Shown here piece by piece: positions 27,365 through 40,552 of a stretch of 64,000 nt of DNA (position 1 is its first letter; every line of letters begins with the position of its first letter). Below the pieces are notes generated by a model. That model was given only the letters and a program-made list of their open reading frames with translations. It had not been told where the DNA came from and made no database searches. A program made the translations under genes and the position numbers. This DNA is from Paramecium sonneborni (lineage: Eukaryota > Ciliophora > Oligohymenophorea > Peniculida > Parameciidae): the NCBI GenBank assembly GCA_905182985.1, contig CAJJDN010000054.1:258836-322835 (forward strand), given 5' to 3'.

Positions 27365-28824
27365 ATGATGAAATGTGTGATAATTGCTACGATACTTTTA
27401 TCAGTCACATGTATAGACTTTGTGGCTGATGAATTTCGATGGCCTGATTGGCCTATTGATTACAGTTTCAAGACTTGGTCAGGATTGATAGACTTTAATG
27501 ATACTGGAGTCATGAGGTTAATATAGATTCTATATAAGAAATTTGCATTATGTATTTGTAGAGAGCCAAACTGAGAATGCAGAGGTAGAGCCATAACCAG
27601 TAATACTTTGGCTTAATGGAGGTCCAGGATGTTCATCAATGTTGGGTTTGATGTAAGAAATTGGACCATTTGTGATTGATAATGGAGAAACTGAATACAA
27701 AGAAAATCCATGGTCTTGGAATAAGAAAGCACATTTATTAATATTAGAATCACCATTTGGAGTTGGATTTTCTAAACCAAGCCCAGATAAAAATTATAAT
27801 TTCACTGATGAAAAGACAGGAGAGTTTAATTATTAGGCCATAAGACGATGGTTTGATACATTCACATATTATAGAGGTAGAGATTTCTATATAGCTGGAG
27901 AGTCATATGCAGGTATTTAAATTATTGATTTTAGGAATGTACATTCCTTATACAGCATAAGCTTTATTAGAGGGAGAGAAAAATGTTGATGAGGATGAAA
28001 AAATAAACTTCAAGGGAATTTTAATTGGAAATGGTGTGTTAATTAACAATGAGAAGTTTAGAAGTTAAACCGCATTAAAGTTCTTGGGAAGAAGATCTTT
28101 TATAGATTATACAAATTAATTTATTTTAAGTCATAATTGTGCTGCACAACCACTTTCAGCAAGTTGTAGATAAGCTAAGAAATCATTGGATGATGCAATA
28201 GCTTTAATAAATCCTTATGGAGTATATTCTTATTGTTGGGGTGATAGTACTATAAAGGAATTCAAAGTTGAGAGATAATCTAAACATAGATTTAGTTATA
28301 CACCTTGGTTAAATTTATTTGAAGATGATGATGATAATAATGCTCCATGTATTGACTTTGGACCTTTAGCGAATAAATTAAATACTGAAATATATAAATA
28401 GGCTTTTCATGTGGATAATGATACTTTATGGACTGGTTGTAATGATCAAATTTATGCCTAATATACCAAATCAGAAGGAAGTTATTTGATTTTACCTGAA
28501 TTATTTAAAGCAGGAATTGATATTCTTCTATATTCTGGCGATTAAGATTTAGCTGTGAGTATGGTTGAGACTTTAGAAAGTATTAAATAGATACCAGGTT
28601 ATAAAAGGATTAAAGATTGGACTCCTTATATGAATCAACATCCAGGTGAATTATAGAATCAATTAGCAGGATGGATTGAAGAATACAATTATTTTAGATT
28701 CTAAGTTATTAGAGGTGCTGGACATGTAATTTAAATATTTTTATTGTAGATGGTTCCATAAGATTAAAGAGAGAACTCTTGGTTTATGCTCGATAACTTT
28801 ATTAACAGAATTAGAGGAGCTTGA
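27365..28824 (+). CDS. Serine carboxypeptidase (peptidase family S10), 463 aa
   Basis: Secreted or lysosomal exopeptidase that removes C-terminal residues. A signal peptide starts at the double ATG (MMKCVIIATILLSVTC). Family landmarks are LNGGPGCSS (oxyanion/substrate pocket), GESYAG with the nucleophilic Ser, LLYSGDQDLAVS with the catalytic Asp, and GAGHMVP with the catalytic His. Introns: 22 nt ending AAG at about 27519-27540, 22 nt inside the GESYAG region, and 24 nt just before the ATG of the HMVP motif. Spliced length is an exact multiple of three and fits the family. Several Cys are placed for disulfides. Likely a digestive or phagolysosomal enzyme in a ciliate. Confidence 0.95.
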
Positions 28825-28893
28825 CAAATATAATATATATATATATAAATTTTATATATTTTATTTGTTATTATTATTATTTACATTTGAAAT

Positions 28894-29901
28894 ATGCAAC
28901 AAATTCCAACTACTTTATTGAAATAATTCATTCAAAATTTACCTTTAAGTGAATTCTGTTTTGCTTATGGTTCAGCTGTATAACCTTAATTTAATTATGA
29001 TTATACAAAAAGTAAACCTATGATTGATTTAATTCTTGCTGTCGATAACGTTGAAGAATGGCATCTCCAAAATATCCAAATAAATCCTACAGTATTTCTA
29101 TTACTACAATATAGCATTATAGTGGATTAAGTTATTATTTAGGTAGTAGATTCATTTAAAGAATGAATGTTGAAATATTCCCAATTCATTTTAGTCCTTT
29201 TGTTCAATTTTAAGATCTTTAATTAAAATATGGTGTTGTATCCTCCAAAGAACTTATCAAAGATCTTGAAAGTTGGAAATGGCTATCCATTGCTGGACGT
29301 ATGCAAAAACCAATACTCACCATTTAAGAATTTGATAATTTAAGATTTCAAAGAGCTTATATCTCTAATTTGTAAAGTGCTGTAGCCATTTCTATCTTAA
29401 TGGATTTTAAATCATCAATGTCATTATAAGAATTACTCTATAGTATTATGAGTTTATCATATTATGGTGATATAAGATTTACATTAGGAGGAGAAAACTA
29501 AAACAAAGTCTTTAATATTCTTAAAGGAAATTATAAAAATATTACAGATCTCTATCTATCCAATTTAGGAGATCTAAATAATTTAATCTAAATACAAAAA
29601 GATGGTCATATCTTAATTGATTAAAGCATCCAATCTTTGTAATCTATATACACATATATCTAGGGAATATCTGTGTTCATTGATACCTGGATAATTATTA
29701 AGTATTGTTTTAGGAGAAAAAGATAATATGGGAACTTTAAAAATGATGAGTTAAGATAAAATTAAAGAACTCATTAAAGAAAGTGTTAAAAGAAAAAATC
29801 AATTCTCTTCTAGACGCATGTTGTTTTATAATTTAGCAATGATTTCTCCTTTCTTAAGTGTTAAATATGGAATTTAGAAGTTAAGCAAACGCTTTAAATG
29901 A
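28894..29901 (+). CDS. TAM41: Mitochondrial phosphatidate cytidylyltransferase, Tam41/MMP37 family
   Basis: 319 aa. Makes CDP-diacylglycerol from phosphatidic acid and CTP at the inner mitochondrial membrane, the first step toward cardiolipin. FAYGSAV and the acidic MIDLILAVD are the nucleotidyltransferase-fold motifs, followed by EEWH and NPTHYSGLSYYLG, all typical of Mmp37. Later family blocks are visible: SAVAISILMDF and YYGDIRFTLGGEN. The C-terminus (LIKESVKRKNQFSSRR) matches the family's end. Introns of 23 and 25 nt restore the frame, and the spliced length is a multiple of three. It follows the carboxypeptidase by 69 bp on the same strand. Confidence 0.93.
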
Positions 29902-29943
29902 GTAAATTAAATATTATACTAAATATATATTATTCACAATTAA

Positions 29944-30690
29944 ATGAACTACAAATAGTTGTATGAAGAGATGGCTCAAAAGTATCAATAAATGGAAGAA
30001 GAATATAATTAATTTGTTGAGGAAAGCCAAGCTTTGGAAGATTAATAATAAAAGAATATTGAATCATTAAATAAATAACTTGCTTAGACTTAGAATTCTC
30101 TTCTACAACAAAAAGAAGAAACTCAAAAAGCTAGAGTAAATATTATTTTTATTCTTTAGAATGAATTGTAGTCAATTTAAAATCAATTAGAAAAGTAACT
30201 AAATAAAAAGGAAGCATAAATAGTTGAATTACAAAAAACTCTGCAAACCTATAAAATGCAAGTTATTGATCTAGAAGTTGATTAAGATTTGAATAACAGC
30301 AAAATTAGGTATATTTCTCTATTAAATTAAGACAGCTAGAAGAAACAAATAAAGACTTAGAGGTGAAATTAGATAGAGTTCTCGAACAATTAGCATTGGC
30401 ACATACTGATTTAGATGCTAATAAAGCTTAATCATAAGAAGATATTGAACGGCTAAAATAAAAACTAAAAGGTATTCAATATTATTATATTGTTAGAAAA
30501 TGAAGATGAATTAACTGCAGCCAAATCCTCTAAAATACATATTACAACAACACCAGAAATTGTTAAAATGCCAAAAATTGATTCCTTAAGAGCAAATGCA
30601 GCTGGATTCAATAAAAGTTTAACTCTTATTCAAGCATTAATCAAAGATCTTGATGATAAAATGTCCTTAATCAGAAATCAAAAGTCATGA
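29944..30690 (+). CDS. Coiled-coil protein, 224 aa
   Basis: Start MNYKQLYEEMAQKYQQ. Residues 1-165 are almost purely heptad-patterned, with Gln, Glu, Lys and Leu (DLEVKLDRVLEQLALAHTDL), predicting a long parallel coiled coil. The last 55 residues are a short non-coiled tail (ITTTPEIVKMPKIDSLRANA). Introns of 24 (TAG), 23 (AAG) and 25 (TAG) nt restore the frame, and the spliced length is exact. Possibly cytoskeletal or basal-body related. No family assigned. It starts 43 bp after the Tam41 gene's stop. Confidence 0.8.
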
Positions 30691-31079
30691 CGAAATTTAT
30701 TTATTGTGTTATTTTATTATGTTATTTTATTATTATTAAAGTATTAAAAACTAAATAAAAGCTTAACAAAGTCTCTCTAATTCGAATAGATAGAGTAAAC
30801 ATTATCTAATATAATTAAAATAACTTAGCTCCTTAAACACTCATAATTCACATAAATACAATAATATAATTGAAAATTTATTAATTATAGCTGGAACAAA
30901 TGGAAAAAGGATCTATCACAATTAAGATGAGTAAATTAATTTAATTTGTTTACCTTCATATATCGAATTTTAGAATAAGAATAAAAATACATCAATAAAA
31001 AAATGAGATTAATAATTAAATGATTTCTAAAATAAATATTTATAAGAGCACTTAAAGTACTTTTTAATTAAGAGGAAAT
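30691..31079. other. Non-coding spacer
   Basis: AT-rich. I see nothing supported in it. Confidence 0.4.
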
Positions 31080-31790
31080 ATTAATTTTGAATGAACTTTT
31101 TTGAATCTATGACACGTTAAGTGAAAAAAATTTAAGTAATATGAAAATTTAATATCTCGTATGAGAAACTAAATTTGAGAGACAATTGCTATATTGTTTT
31201 CAGATCTCTTGATCCTGAAAATTACAACTATAAGATTTAATCATATGCATATTCTAGGAAAATAAACTGATATTAATCGCAAAAGAAAAAAGCTGGAAAA
31301 ATCAAATAAAATTGTCCTGTAATTTTTGGGCCAAATTGTAAGTTATGTAAAGTTTTTTAAAAGGAGGCAGAATAAAAGAATACTGACTTAAAAATATTAT
31401 TAGGAGAATTTTAAGTTTTAAGTGATAAAAAAATTCAATTTTAATGCTTCATAAAATACCTCAATAAATAATATTGTTATTTTTTATATTAAAACTTCAA
31501 TTAATTAAGAATGATTCAAAATGAAATATATTTTAAATTATTTAAAATAAAAGATAGAATATCAAAAGTGTATATAGATATTGATCATAATGTAAAGGCT
31601 ATTGTAAATTTAAATATTAATTGAAATAGGAAAATGTCTTGAATTTATAAAATAATAATATGATAATTGATTTATTAAATGAAGTGTAAATAGTTAATGA
31701 ATGTGAAATTTCAAAAATTAATTTAGAAATAGTTAATAAATTAGTGAAACAATTAAAGTAAAATGTGTGAATTCAGAACTATTTTAAAGA
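31080..31790 (+). pseudogene. Possible decayed or unresolved coding stretch
   Basis: Short protein-like pieces follow each other in shifting plus-strand frames: SLDPENYNYKIQSYAYS, then NCPVIFGPNCKLCKVFQKE, then IIDLLNEVQIVNECEISKI. No ATG opens a continuous frame, and I could not join the pieces with short GT-AG introns. Either a gene relic with indels or a multi-exon gene I could not resolve. The Cys-rich piece at about 31315-31360 is the most protein-like. Confidence 0.35.
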
Positions 31791-31862
31791 TTTTAGAGGC
31801 AGAATTTGATTTTAAATGTTTTTTAAATAAATACAAAAAATTAATATATATTTAAAAAATTG

Positions 31863-32147
31863 ATGAGTAGACGTAAAAGTTCAATTAGTTCTTAAAAAGA
31901 TCAGAAGAAAGATAAAAAATAAGATCAAGAAACTTAAGAAATGGCAATAAAAAAAAAAGTGAAAATTGAGAAAAGAGTAGTAATTAAAGTTCCATTTGCT
32001 GATATTCTCTCATCAGATGACGATTAAAATGAAATTAGTTAAATACTATATGGAATTAGATCTAAATTCATTAAGGATGTTCCTAATCTTGACTCTCCAA
32101 TTCTAGTAGGAAGAAGTGAAACAAAAGAAGATTCACAATTATTCTGA
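31863..32147 (+). CDS. Small Lys-rich protein, 94 aa
   Basis: Intronless frame MSRRKSSISSQKDQKKD..., basic and Gln/Lys-rich in the first half, then an ordered piece (KVPFADILSSDDDQNEISQI) with an acidic SDDD cluster. No family recognised. Its stop is 148 bp from the stop of the convergent phosphatase gene. The frame is plausible but short for this code. Confidence 0.5.
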
Positions 32148-32294
32148 ATGATTTAAGCTTATTTATATTTAATGTAGTTCTAATATATCCTTTAAAAATC
32201 TTTATCTTAATACGTATTAAAAAAGTATTAATAAGAGAGAATTTATAAAAATGATGAAAGTGCGTCATTAAATAAAATTAGTATAAAATGTATA

Positions 32295-33014
32295 TCAATG
32301 AGCTCGTTCTCTTATTTTCCATTAGTGCATATAAGAATTTAATTTAACATTAAAGTCACTAAGTCTATCTTTTTGATTTGATTGCATTGTCTAATTTAAG
32401 ATTTATTTATTAATCGAATGAGTTGCATTGATATTCATACAATTTCCATCATATCCAACTGAGCTATGTCTACTTTTTTCAGGAACATCTATAATAACTG
32501 AACCATTCTTTCTTAATTATTTTGGTTTCATTTTTTATTCATAATCTTAGAGTTATTTCATAAAACCTGGATTTGGATTTATATATCTTCTTCTTTATTA
32601 GATATGTCGAAGAGTTTAATTTAAATTCCATTTATACTTTTGCATCATATATGCAGCACAAATTGCAGCAGATCTTGATATTCCAGCATAACAATGAATC
32701 AAAATATTGGTTTTAAGAGAATGGCTATCTATGAATTTGATAGCTTAATCAAAGTATTTATATAACGGGAAATCTTCACAATCATCAGCCATTATCCACT
32801 AAATTAAATATTATATTGTATTTACCAATTTTTATGCTCCTCTGATTTGAATTGATTAATCTATAACAGAGAGAACTGCCCCTATTTAATATTTTGATAG
32901 TAGCTCTGAATTCTAAGCAGCATCTAGATTTCCTAAATAAACACCACCAACTCCATTTAATGGTGCTATTATACAATTCATACTATTTGGCAGACAAGAA
33001 TTATTAACGAACAT
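32295..33014 (-). CDS. Dual-specificity (Tyr/Ser/Thr) protein phosphatase, 230 aa
   Basis: Small DSP of the Cys-dependent phosphatase fold. The active-site loop HCYAGISRSAA contains the nucleophilic Cys and the Arg of the HC-x5-R motif; the general-acid loop is ADDCEDFPLYKYFD; the N-terminal strand is GGVYLGNLDAA and the helix after the loop YMMQKYKWN. A 27-nt intron (GTA to TAG) lies just before the acid loop. Spliced length is an exact multiple of three. The C-terminal 70 residues are polar and unstructured. Such atypical DSPs dephosphorylate MAP kinases or other phosphoproteins; the substrate here is not known. Confidence 0.92.
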
Positions 33015-33346
33015 TTTAATAAAATTTATGTAATTATTTTATTTCTAACCACATATTTCTTAAATCATTTAATATTACTTCTTTATATTTAGTAAAATGA
33101 AGAAGAAATTATTTATAAAAATTATTAACGATATCATAAAAAATAAATAAACAGTTCCAGGTAAATTAATTATTTTTAAAAAAAAAATTTTCTCCTAATA
33201 TTTCTATTTAAGAAGAAAATTTTATATTAAGATATATCCCTATTATTTAATCATATTTCACTAAACTACCCACTTAAGAATGTTATTAATTAATAAATAA
33301 GAATTCGTATAAATTGAAATTATAATAAGAGTAAATATAACCTTTA
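33015..33346. other. Intergenic spacer
   Basis: AT-rich stretch between the start of the phosphatase gene and the stop of the kinase gene, both minus. Nothing found. Confidence 0.4.
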
Positions 33347-34976
<1,630 letters not shown>

Positions 34977-35726
34977 TATTATTTTATATTAATTAACAAT
35001 CCCTTTTATCCAAAAAAATTGTAATTTATCAAATAACTTCAATTCAACTCAATATAAATATCTATATTTTTAATACTAATAATTTCAAATACTATAATCT
35101 TTCAATCACTTTAAGAAACCTCACTATTAAGTTTAAATTAAAGCAACTGAATTTATTTGAATTCTTATTAATATTTATTAAAAAATTATTCATTTTCAAA
35201 ATTTTCCAAATATAAAAAATATTTTTTGTTCTGACATAAAAAATTTACACCTATATAAATTTAAATTCTTCAAAAAATCTAATTTAATTTATAACTTAAG
35301 ACTTGCAACTCTAAAATTTAGTCTTGAATCTTATATTAAAGCAGTCAAGTTATGATTATACTTTTTAATAGAATAATTTTATTTTCTGTCTTCAAATTCA
35401 ATCCTATTATTTGAAATGCTTTAGAATAAGATATTTAGACTGAGTTAAATGTGTTATTTCTAAACAAATTAAGAAATAGACAGGAGTATAATATCCAGTA
35501 TCATATATTATTTTATTAAATAAAAATATTATAAATTGAACATTTTGGAATGATATGGGAGTGATATATTAATTGAAAAACATTTTTTTATGAGAACTAA
35601 AGGAGTGGATGACAAGTTAATTATTTTTATTTTTAATATTAATACCCGTTTTTTTTATATTATCTGGAAACGGGTAGGTTACGCTTATATTCATTATTTA
35701 AGATCATAAAAATATTGATAATATTA
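34977..35726. other. Intergenic region
   Basis: 750 bp between divergent genes, very AT-rich. No frame with protein character. A short inverted repeat with ACCCGTT / AACGGGT arms lies at about 35643-35676, just upstream of the trichocyst gene; it could be regulatory or a terminator-like hairpin. Confidence 0.4.
35643..35676. repeat. Short inverted repeat upstream of the trichocyst gene
   Basis: Arms TACCCGTTT and AAACGGGTA are perfect complements around a T/A-rich loop of about 16 bases. G/C-containing palindromes are rare in this AT-rich spacer. It lies 51 bp before the trichocyst gene's ATG. Role unknown. Confidence 0.6.
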
Positions 35727-36811
35727 ATGAAATTGACTCTTGCTCTGGTATTATTAGTAACATTGAGTTCAGCCACTACTACTCATGATTAAATCATGGC
35801 CTTTTTATAAACAGGAACAAAGGCTATGGATGCAATTGATACAGTATTTGGTTTGTTAAATGATCTGATACAATCAAATAAAGATGCTTAATTTGCAGCT
35901 GACTAAAAGAATGAAACAGATGAATGGGTTGGTGCTTAGTAAGACTTTAATAATTATATTCAGAACAATTGAATAATTTACTAAAATTAAGAACTTGAAT
36001 CAAAAGTTATTCCAATAATCAATTGAAAATAGAGCCTAATATGAATAGGATTTATCAGACACCAAAAATTATCTTGCCTGGAATGAATAAAGATAAGATG
36101 AGATTAATAGAAAGATTGAAGTTTTACTAGATTAACAATGTTTAAGCAATCAACTTTTTGTTAGATCAATAAAACAAAATAGAGAAGCTCTAGAAGTTGT
36201 GAGATTACTTAAATAAGATGTTGCTGGATATATAATAAATGGAGATGCTTTTGAGCTAGTTTAAGTTAAGAGCGTTGCAGAAAAGCTTAAGTCATATAGT
36301 AACACATTTAATGAACATGAAATCAATTCTTTCCTTTCATTGGCTAATAAATAAGAAGATGGATCTGTTAGTAGAGGAGCAACTCTTGCTGAAAGAGTAT
36401 TATCAGTATTAGAAGGATTAGAAGCTAATCTCTAAGCATCACTTGAAGCTCTTGAAACTAATGAAATCAATGCTTCTTGGGAATTGGCTGGATGGGTATC
36501 ATTAAGTGAAGCAGAAGTTGCTAATTTGAAAGTTGAATATGAAAGAAAATAAGTTTATGCTGATAGATTAGCTACTGTAATATTTATTAAATAATTAATT
36601 CTAGTAAATTTAAGCAGCTCTTGCTTAATAAGCTAAATCCAAAATCATTTTATAAGAATCTTAAGATGCTCTTGATTAAGCCTAATCAGATTTAGAATCT
36701 AAAAGAGCTGATTATGCTGAAGCCAAGGCTAAGAGAGATGAAGAAAATGCCATCATTGAATAAGTCATCATTATTTTCAAGAAATAAGTTGCCTCCTGGT
36801 CTGGAAGATGA
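35727..36811 (+). CDS. Trichocyst matrix protein (TMP) family, 343 aa
   Basis: Secretory protein stored as a crystal in trichocysts, the defensive extrusion organelles of Paramecium. A signal peptide (MKLTLALVLLVTLSSA) is followed by mostly alpha-helical heptad-rich sequence (YEQDLSDTKNYLAWNEQRQ, QSDLESKRADYAEAKAKRD). A single Cys in LDQQCLSNQL and the motif KQNREALEVVRLL are at places typical of the family. Introns of 25 (CAG) and 28 (TAG) nt restore the frame, and the spliced length is an exact multiple of three. TMPs are made as precursors and cleaved during granule maturation, so an internal pro-region is expected, but I cannot fix the site. This gene strongly supports Paramecium as the source. 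Confidence 0.9.
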
Positions 36812-37570
36812 TATTATTAATTCCATAAAAATATTACAAATATTTAGTAAATAATTAAATCTACAAATTATTAATCAAATACTAAAGTTACTATCTTATA
36901 AACTAAAATCAACAATCTTAATAAAATCTTATTCTCTTTATTAGATTCTATCTATTTAACATCTTATCATTAAATTTTTGTTTATCTTTTTTATTTTCCT
37001 TCTAACAATTTAACTTATTTTTAGTCTTTATTCTATATTTATTTTTAGAAATTCTTTAGTTGTTATTACAATTTTCTAAATCTTTTAGTTTCTGTTTTTT
37101 TTATCTTTCCATAGTTAAATTTTTTTTTAGTATTACATAAATTATTTCTTAAAATTCTCAACTTATTAGTGTAATTTGTGTAATGTATTTCTAAATTTCA
37201 TCTCATTTAGAATTACTTTCACTCTCGATTTATTTTATAATATAATTATAAAAGCTATTTATAAATCCTTAATTTATTTCTTCTATTTTTGAATTTTAAC
37301 ATTGGATTACACTTATGTTTCTTTAAGCTTTTTTACAATATTTGTATCTGAGTCTCATATCGATTATTATTAATTTAAAAATTTCATTTATTAACTTGTC
37401 TTCAGAATCATTAAAAATCATTGCTAATTTTCACATATGGTATTGGAATTCATTTATTAATATCGAAGTACAATTATAAAATAAAAAAATAAACGAACAG
37501 AAACAACAAAAATCTACCAAAAGATTATTCTAATGACATTGACAAATGTTATTTTAATGTATATAATGTA
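36812..37570. other. Intergenic region between convergent genes
   Basis: 760 bp, T-rich on the plus strand, without coding signal. Unusually long for a spacer between two 3' ends in this window. Confidence 0.4.
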
Positions 37571-38037
37571 TCAGGCAACAAGTATACATGCACCACCTAC
37601 AGCCTTGATTCTTCTTTCTGCAGTTTTGCTAAAGAATTTAGCTTTCACAACAACTGGTTGATTTGGTAATCTTCCTTTACCCAATACCTTGAAATAGCCT
37701 GCCTTTGTAACATCAATCACTGCAGCCTTATCTTTAGATTTGGAATATTTTTCTCTAGTTTCGTCTGTGACAAGAGACCACAATTTGTCAATATTTACTA
37801 CTGGCTTATGAAGTGTGTTCTTCTTTAAATGAAAATGTCTCATTCCATTCTATTTATTAGTATTATAGATACTTTTTAGAAATATCCTGGATGGTATTTG
37901 TTAAAGTTGATTCTATGATGTGTCAAACCTCCTGAAACACCTCTACCACTTGGATGTTTTCTGTGCTTTCCAACTCTACCATAACCATGGCAAACATGTC
38001 CTCTCATCTTTCTGCATTTTCTTAATCTGCTAACCAT
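37571..38037 (-). CDS. RPL27A: Ribosomal protein uL15 (eukaryotic L27a), 147 aa
   Basis: Cytosolic large-subunit protein. Start [20 protein letters not shown], then [15 protein letters not shown], a near-universal block of L27a, and after a 23-nt intron [43 protein letters not shown] and a C-terminal VGGACILVA. Spliced length is exact and matches the family (about 148 aa). Codon choice is less AT-biased than in its neighbours, as expected for a highly expressed gene. Confidence 0.98.
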
Positions 38038-38639
38038 TTATTTTTATTTTAAAAAAAGATTTTAATAAAGTGAATAATTACTATATACAATTTCTCAACC
38101 CTCAAATTTATTTCTTGAATTTTATCACAATCACAAACCTCATAGCTTTTAAATATTTATTTAAATACATTCTAAATTATATAAATAAGATATTCTTAAA
38201 TATCAATTCAATGAAGAACATTTAATCCTTTCATTTTATTTGATGACACTTAATTTTATTTACTAATTAAATAAATATTATATTCTTAAGTTTATTTATA
38301 ATTTGATTATCTTATTCTTTCTTGTAAATATTTATCAACTCTCTATTAAGAGAGCATTCATAATTTTTTGTTGAAACTTTAAAAAATACAATATATAAAT
38401 TATATTATTAATGATTAAACATCATAAATAACTTAAAAATACCCAATAGCTTTAATCATACTTTCATCTCAATATTTTAATTTATAATTTATGTATAAAC
38501 CAAGTAAAAGTAAATAAATTAATTAATCAAGTTAAAATTGATTGATATTTAAATAATTCAACTTTCTAATAATAATAAACTTCTAATCTATTTATTTATA
38601 TTTATTTTATTGATATTATAAAAAAAATTATTATTAAGA
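38038..38639. other. Intergenic region between divergent genes
   Basis: 600 bp, strongly AT-rich; should hold the ribosomal protein promoter. No motif I can name. Confidence 0.4.
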
Positions 38640-39802
38640 ATGAAAAGAAAGCATACATTATTATTAAGAAAATTAGTTGGGGAATCAAGTCAAATGAGTT
38701 GGCCATTTGCTGATTAGGATTTACATTCTAGTAATATTTTTCAAAGTAAAAAAGTTGTAATCTATTAGCTTAGAGTCCAGATTATTAAATATTAGATTTT
38801 AGTCATAAGAATTCAACAAATGAAATTCTATCTCGTTCAATAGTTGGCAAAGTGGATGTTTTCAACAAATAGGCTAATGGTCTTGAAAAGCCTATTCGTT
38901 TTAGTTAACCTGTAAAGTTATCTAATATGTAAAAGAAGATTAAAAGAAGTTATAAAATACACATATGCTTTTAGCAAATACGAATGAACCATCAAGTCTA
39001 AATTCATCCTATAGAAGCAAAAAAAACATAACAAATTAGTAATAAGTAATTCAGAAAACTGGAGACAATAATTTTGAAGTTCTAGATAAATATGAATTAA
39101 TACAAACGATGGAAAAAATATAGAAAATAATGAAGAAAAATGAAAAATATGCTCAAGATTAACTGTAGAAAATTTCTTAGACAGAAAAGATATTGAAAAC
39201 TTAACATGAAAGAGCATTAAATAAACATGAAAAGCAAATATAAGTCTGGAATGAATTATCAACAAAGATTAGTTCTCGGATGAAAAACAATCAAAGCACT
39301 TTAATAGAAAGATAGGCTAGTATTTTTATATTTTAATATATAGAGTATAGATCTCGGTTAGATTCTTTAGACATGTTTGAAGAATTAAAGCCTGAAGAAT
39401 CAAAAAATCCAGTTATAACATGGCATTAAAGATTAAGATCCCAATATAAGCCTTAAGTATTTATTTTGTTTAAATTAAGAAAGTTATTCAAAAAGAAGAA
39501 TAGGAAAGATTATAACTAAAATAAGATTTATTAGAATAAATACCTAACAGAGAACTATTAGAAATTCCTAATCCTTAGAAATTGATTTCCGATATCAAAA
39601 ATAAAAATGGGTATGATAAAGGTAGATCTGTTTCAGATTATAATGGATTAAAAGTAAATTAGTTATAGAATGTTAGTTAGTCGGATAGAGCGTTTATGAA
39701 TAAGAATTAATGTCTTTAAAAAAAGATAAATCTCACATACAATAGTAGTACTACTATTATAAAGCTCCGAAAGAGATTAAAATTGAAGAGGAAAATCTTT
39801 GA
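38640..39802 (+). CDS. Coiled-coil protein, 347 aa, six exons
   Basis: Start MKRKHTLLLRKLVGESSQ. The first 130 residues are polar with a few conserved-looking stretches (ADQDLHSSNIFQ, LDFSHKNSTNEILSRS), followed by a Lys/Glu/Gln coiled coil (YELIQTMEKIQKIMKKNEKY) and a Gln/Lys-rich tail ending YYYKAPKEIKIEEENL. Five introns of 23, 26, 24, 23 and 23 nt are needed; each restores the frame and the total is an exact multiple of three. One ends AAG, four end TAG. No family recognised. Confidence 0.75.
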
Positions 39803-39914
39803 GCAATATTTCATTATTATTTTAAATTTTATGCTAGTATATCAATAGTTTATGAGAAAAAATTCAGACCTTTGATCAGTTTAATTAAATATAATAGACT
39901 TAATTCTTATAATT

Positions 39915-40420
39915 ATGATTTATGAACTTAGGTTTATGAATTATTGTTATTTTATATATAATAATACAAAATAATTGGATTGAATAATTAATTATTTGAA
40001 AATATTTTTGATAATAAGAAAATTTATATCAAAAATAGACCTAGTGAATTTCAGTCATATCTGTAAAAAAAAGGACCTTCTTTTATTTTAATAAAATTGA
40101 TCCCTTATAATTAAAAGGTTAATATTTAGATAAAATTGAAGAATTGATATATAGGTACGAGAACCAAATAAATCAAATTCTTACAAAATCAAAATATTAG
40201 GAAAATTTATTTTAGATTTTTAAAATAACATATAGAAACCCATAGTCTTCCTTTATAATTAATTTTTGAATAGAGTCATTTATTAATGAACTAAAACTCA
40301 AATAGAAAAGCTTCCAAATAAATACTAAAGAATATCTATATGTTTCATTCATCAAGGTATGGCTAAATTGAATTTATTGATTGAAAAAATTTTAAATCAT
40401 AATTGGATTGACTATTGTGA
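39915..40420 (+). CDS. Possible gene with unsolved exon structure
   Basis: Protein-like pieces in successive frames: KIYIKNRPSEF, then after a 20-nt AAG-type intron FNKIDPLQLKGQYLDKIEEL, then SLPLQLIFEQSHLLMNQNS. I could not fix the start, the third junction or the end. A convergent gene's stop lies at 40553. May be a real small gene or a relic. Confidence 0.3.
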
Positions 40421-40552
40421 AGTTTTATTGTTTATATTAAAGATAATGGAAATTTAAAGAGTGGAATAACTTAGTAAAACTTTTGGAAGGTATTTTAACA
40501 AATTATTGTATGTAATGTAAAATTCATTTATAAGATTGCTCATCCATTCGAT

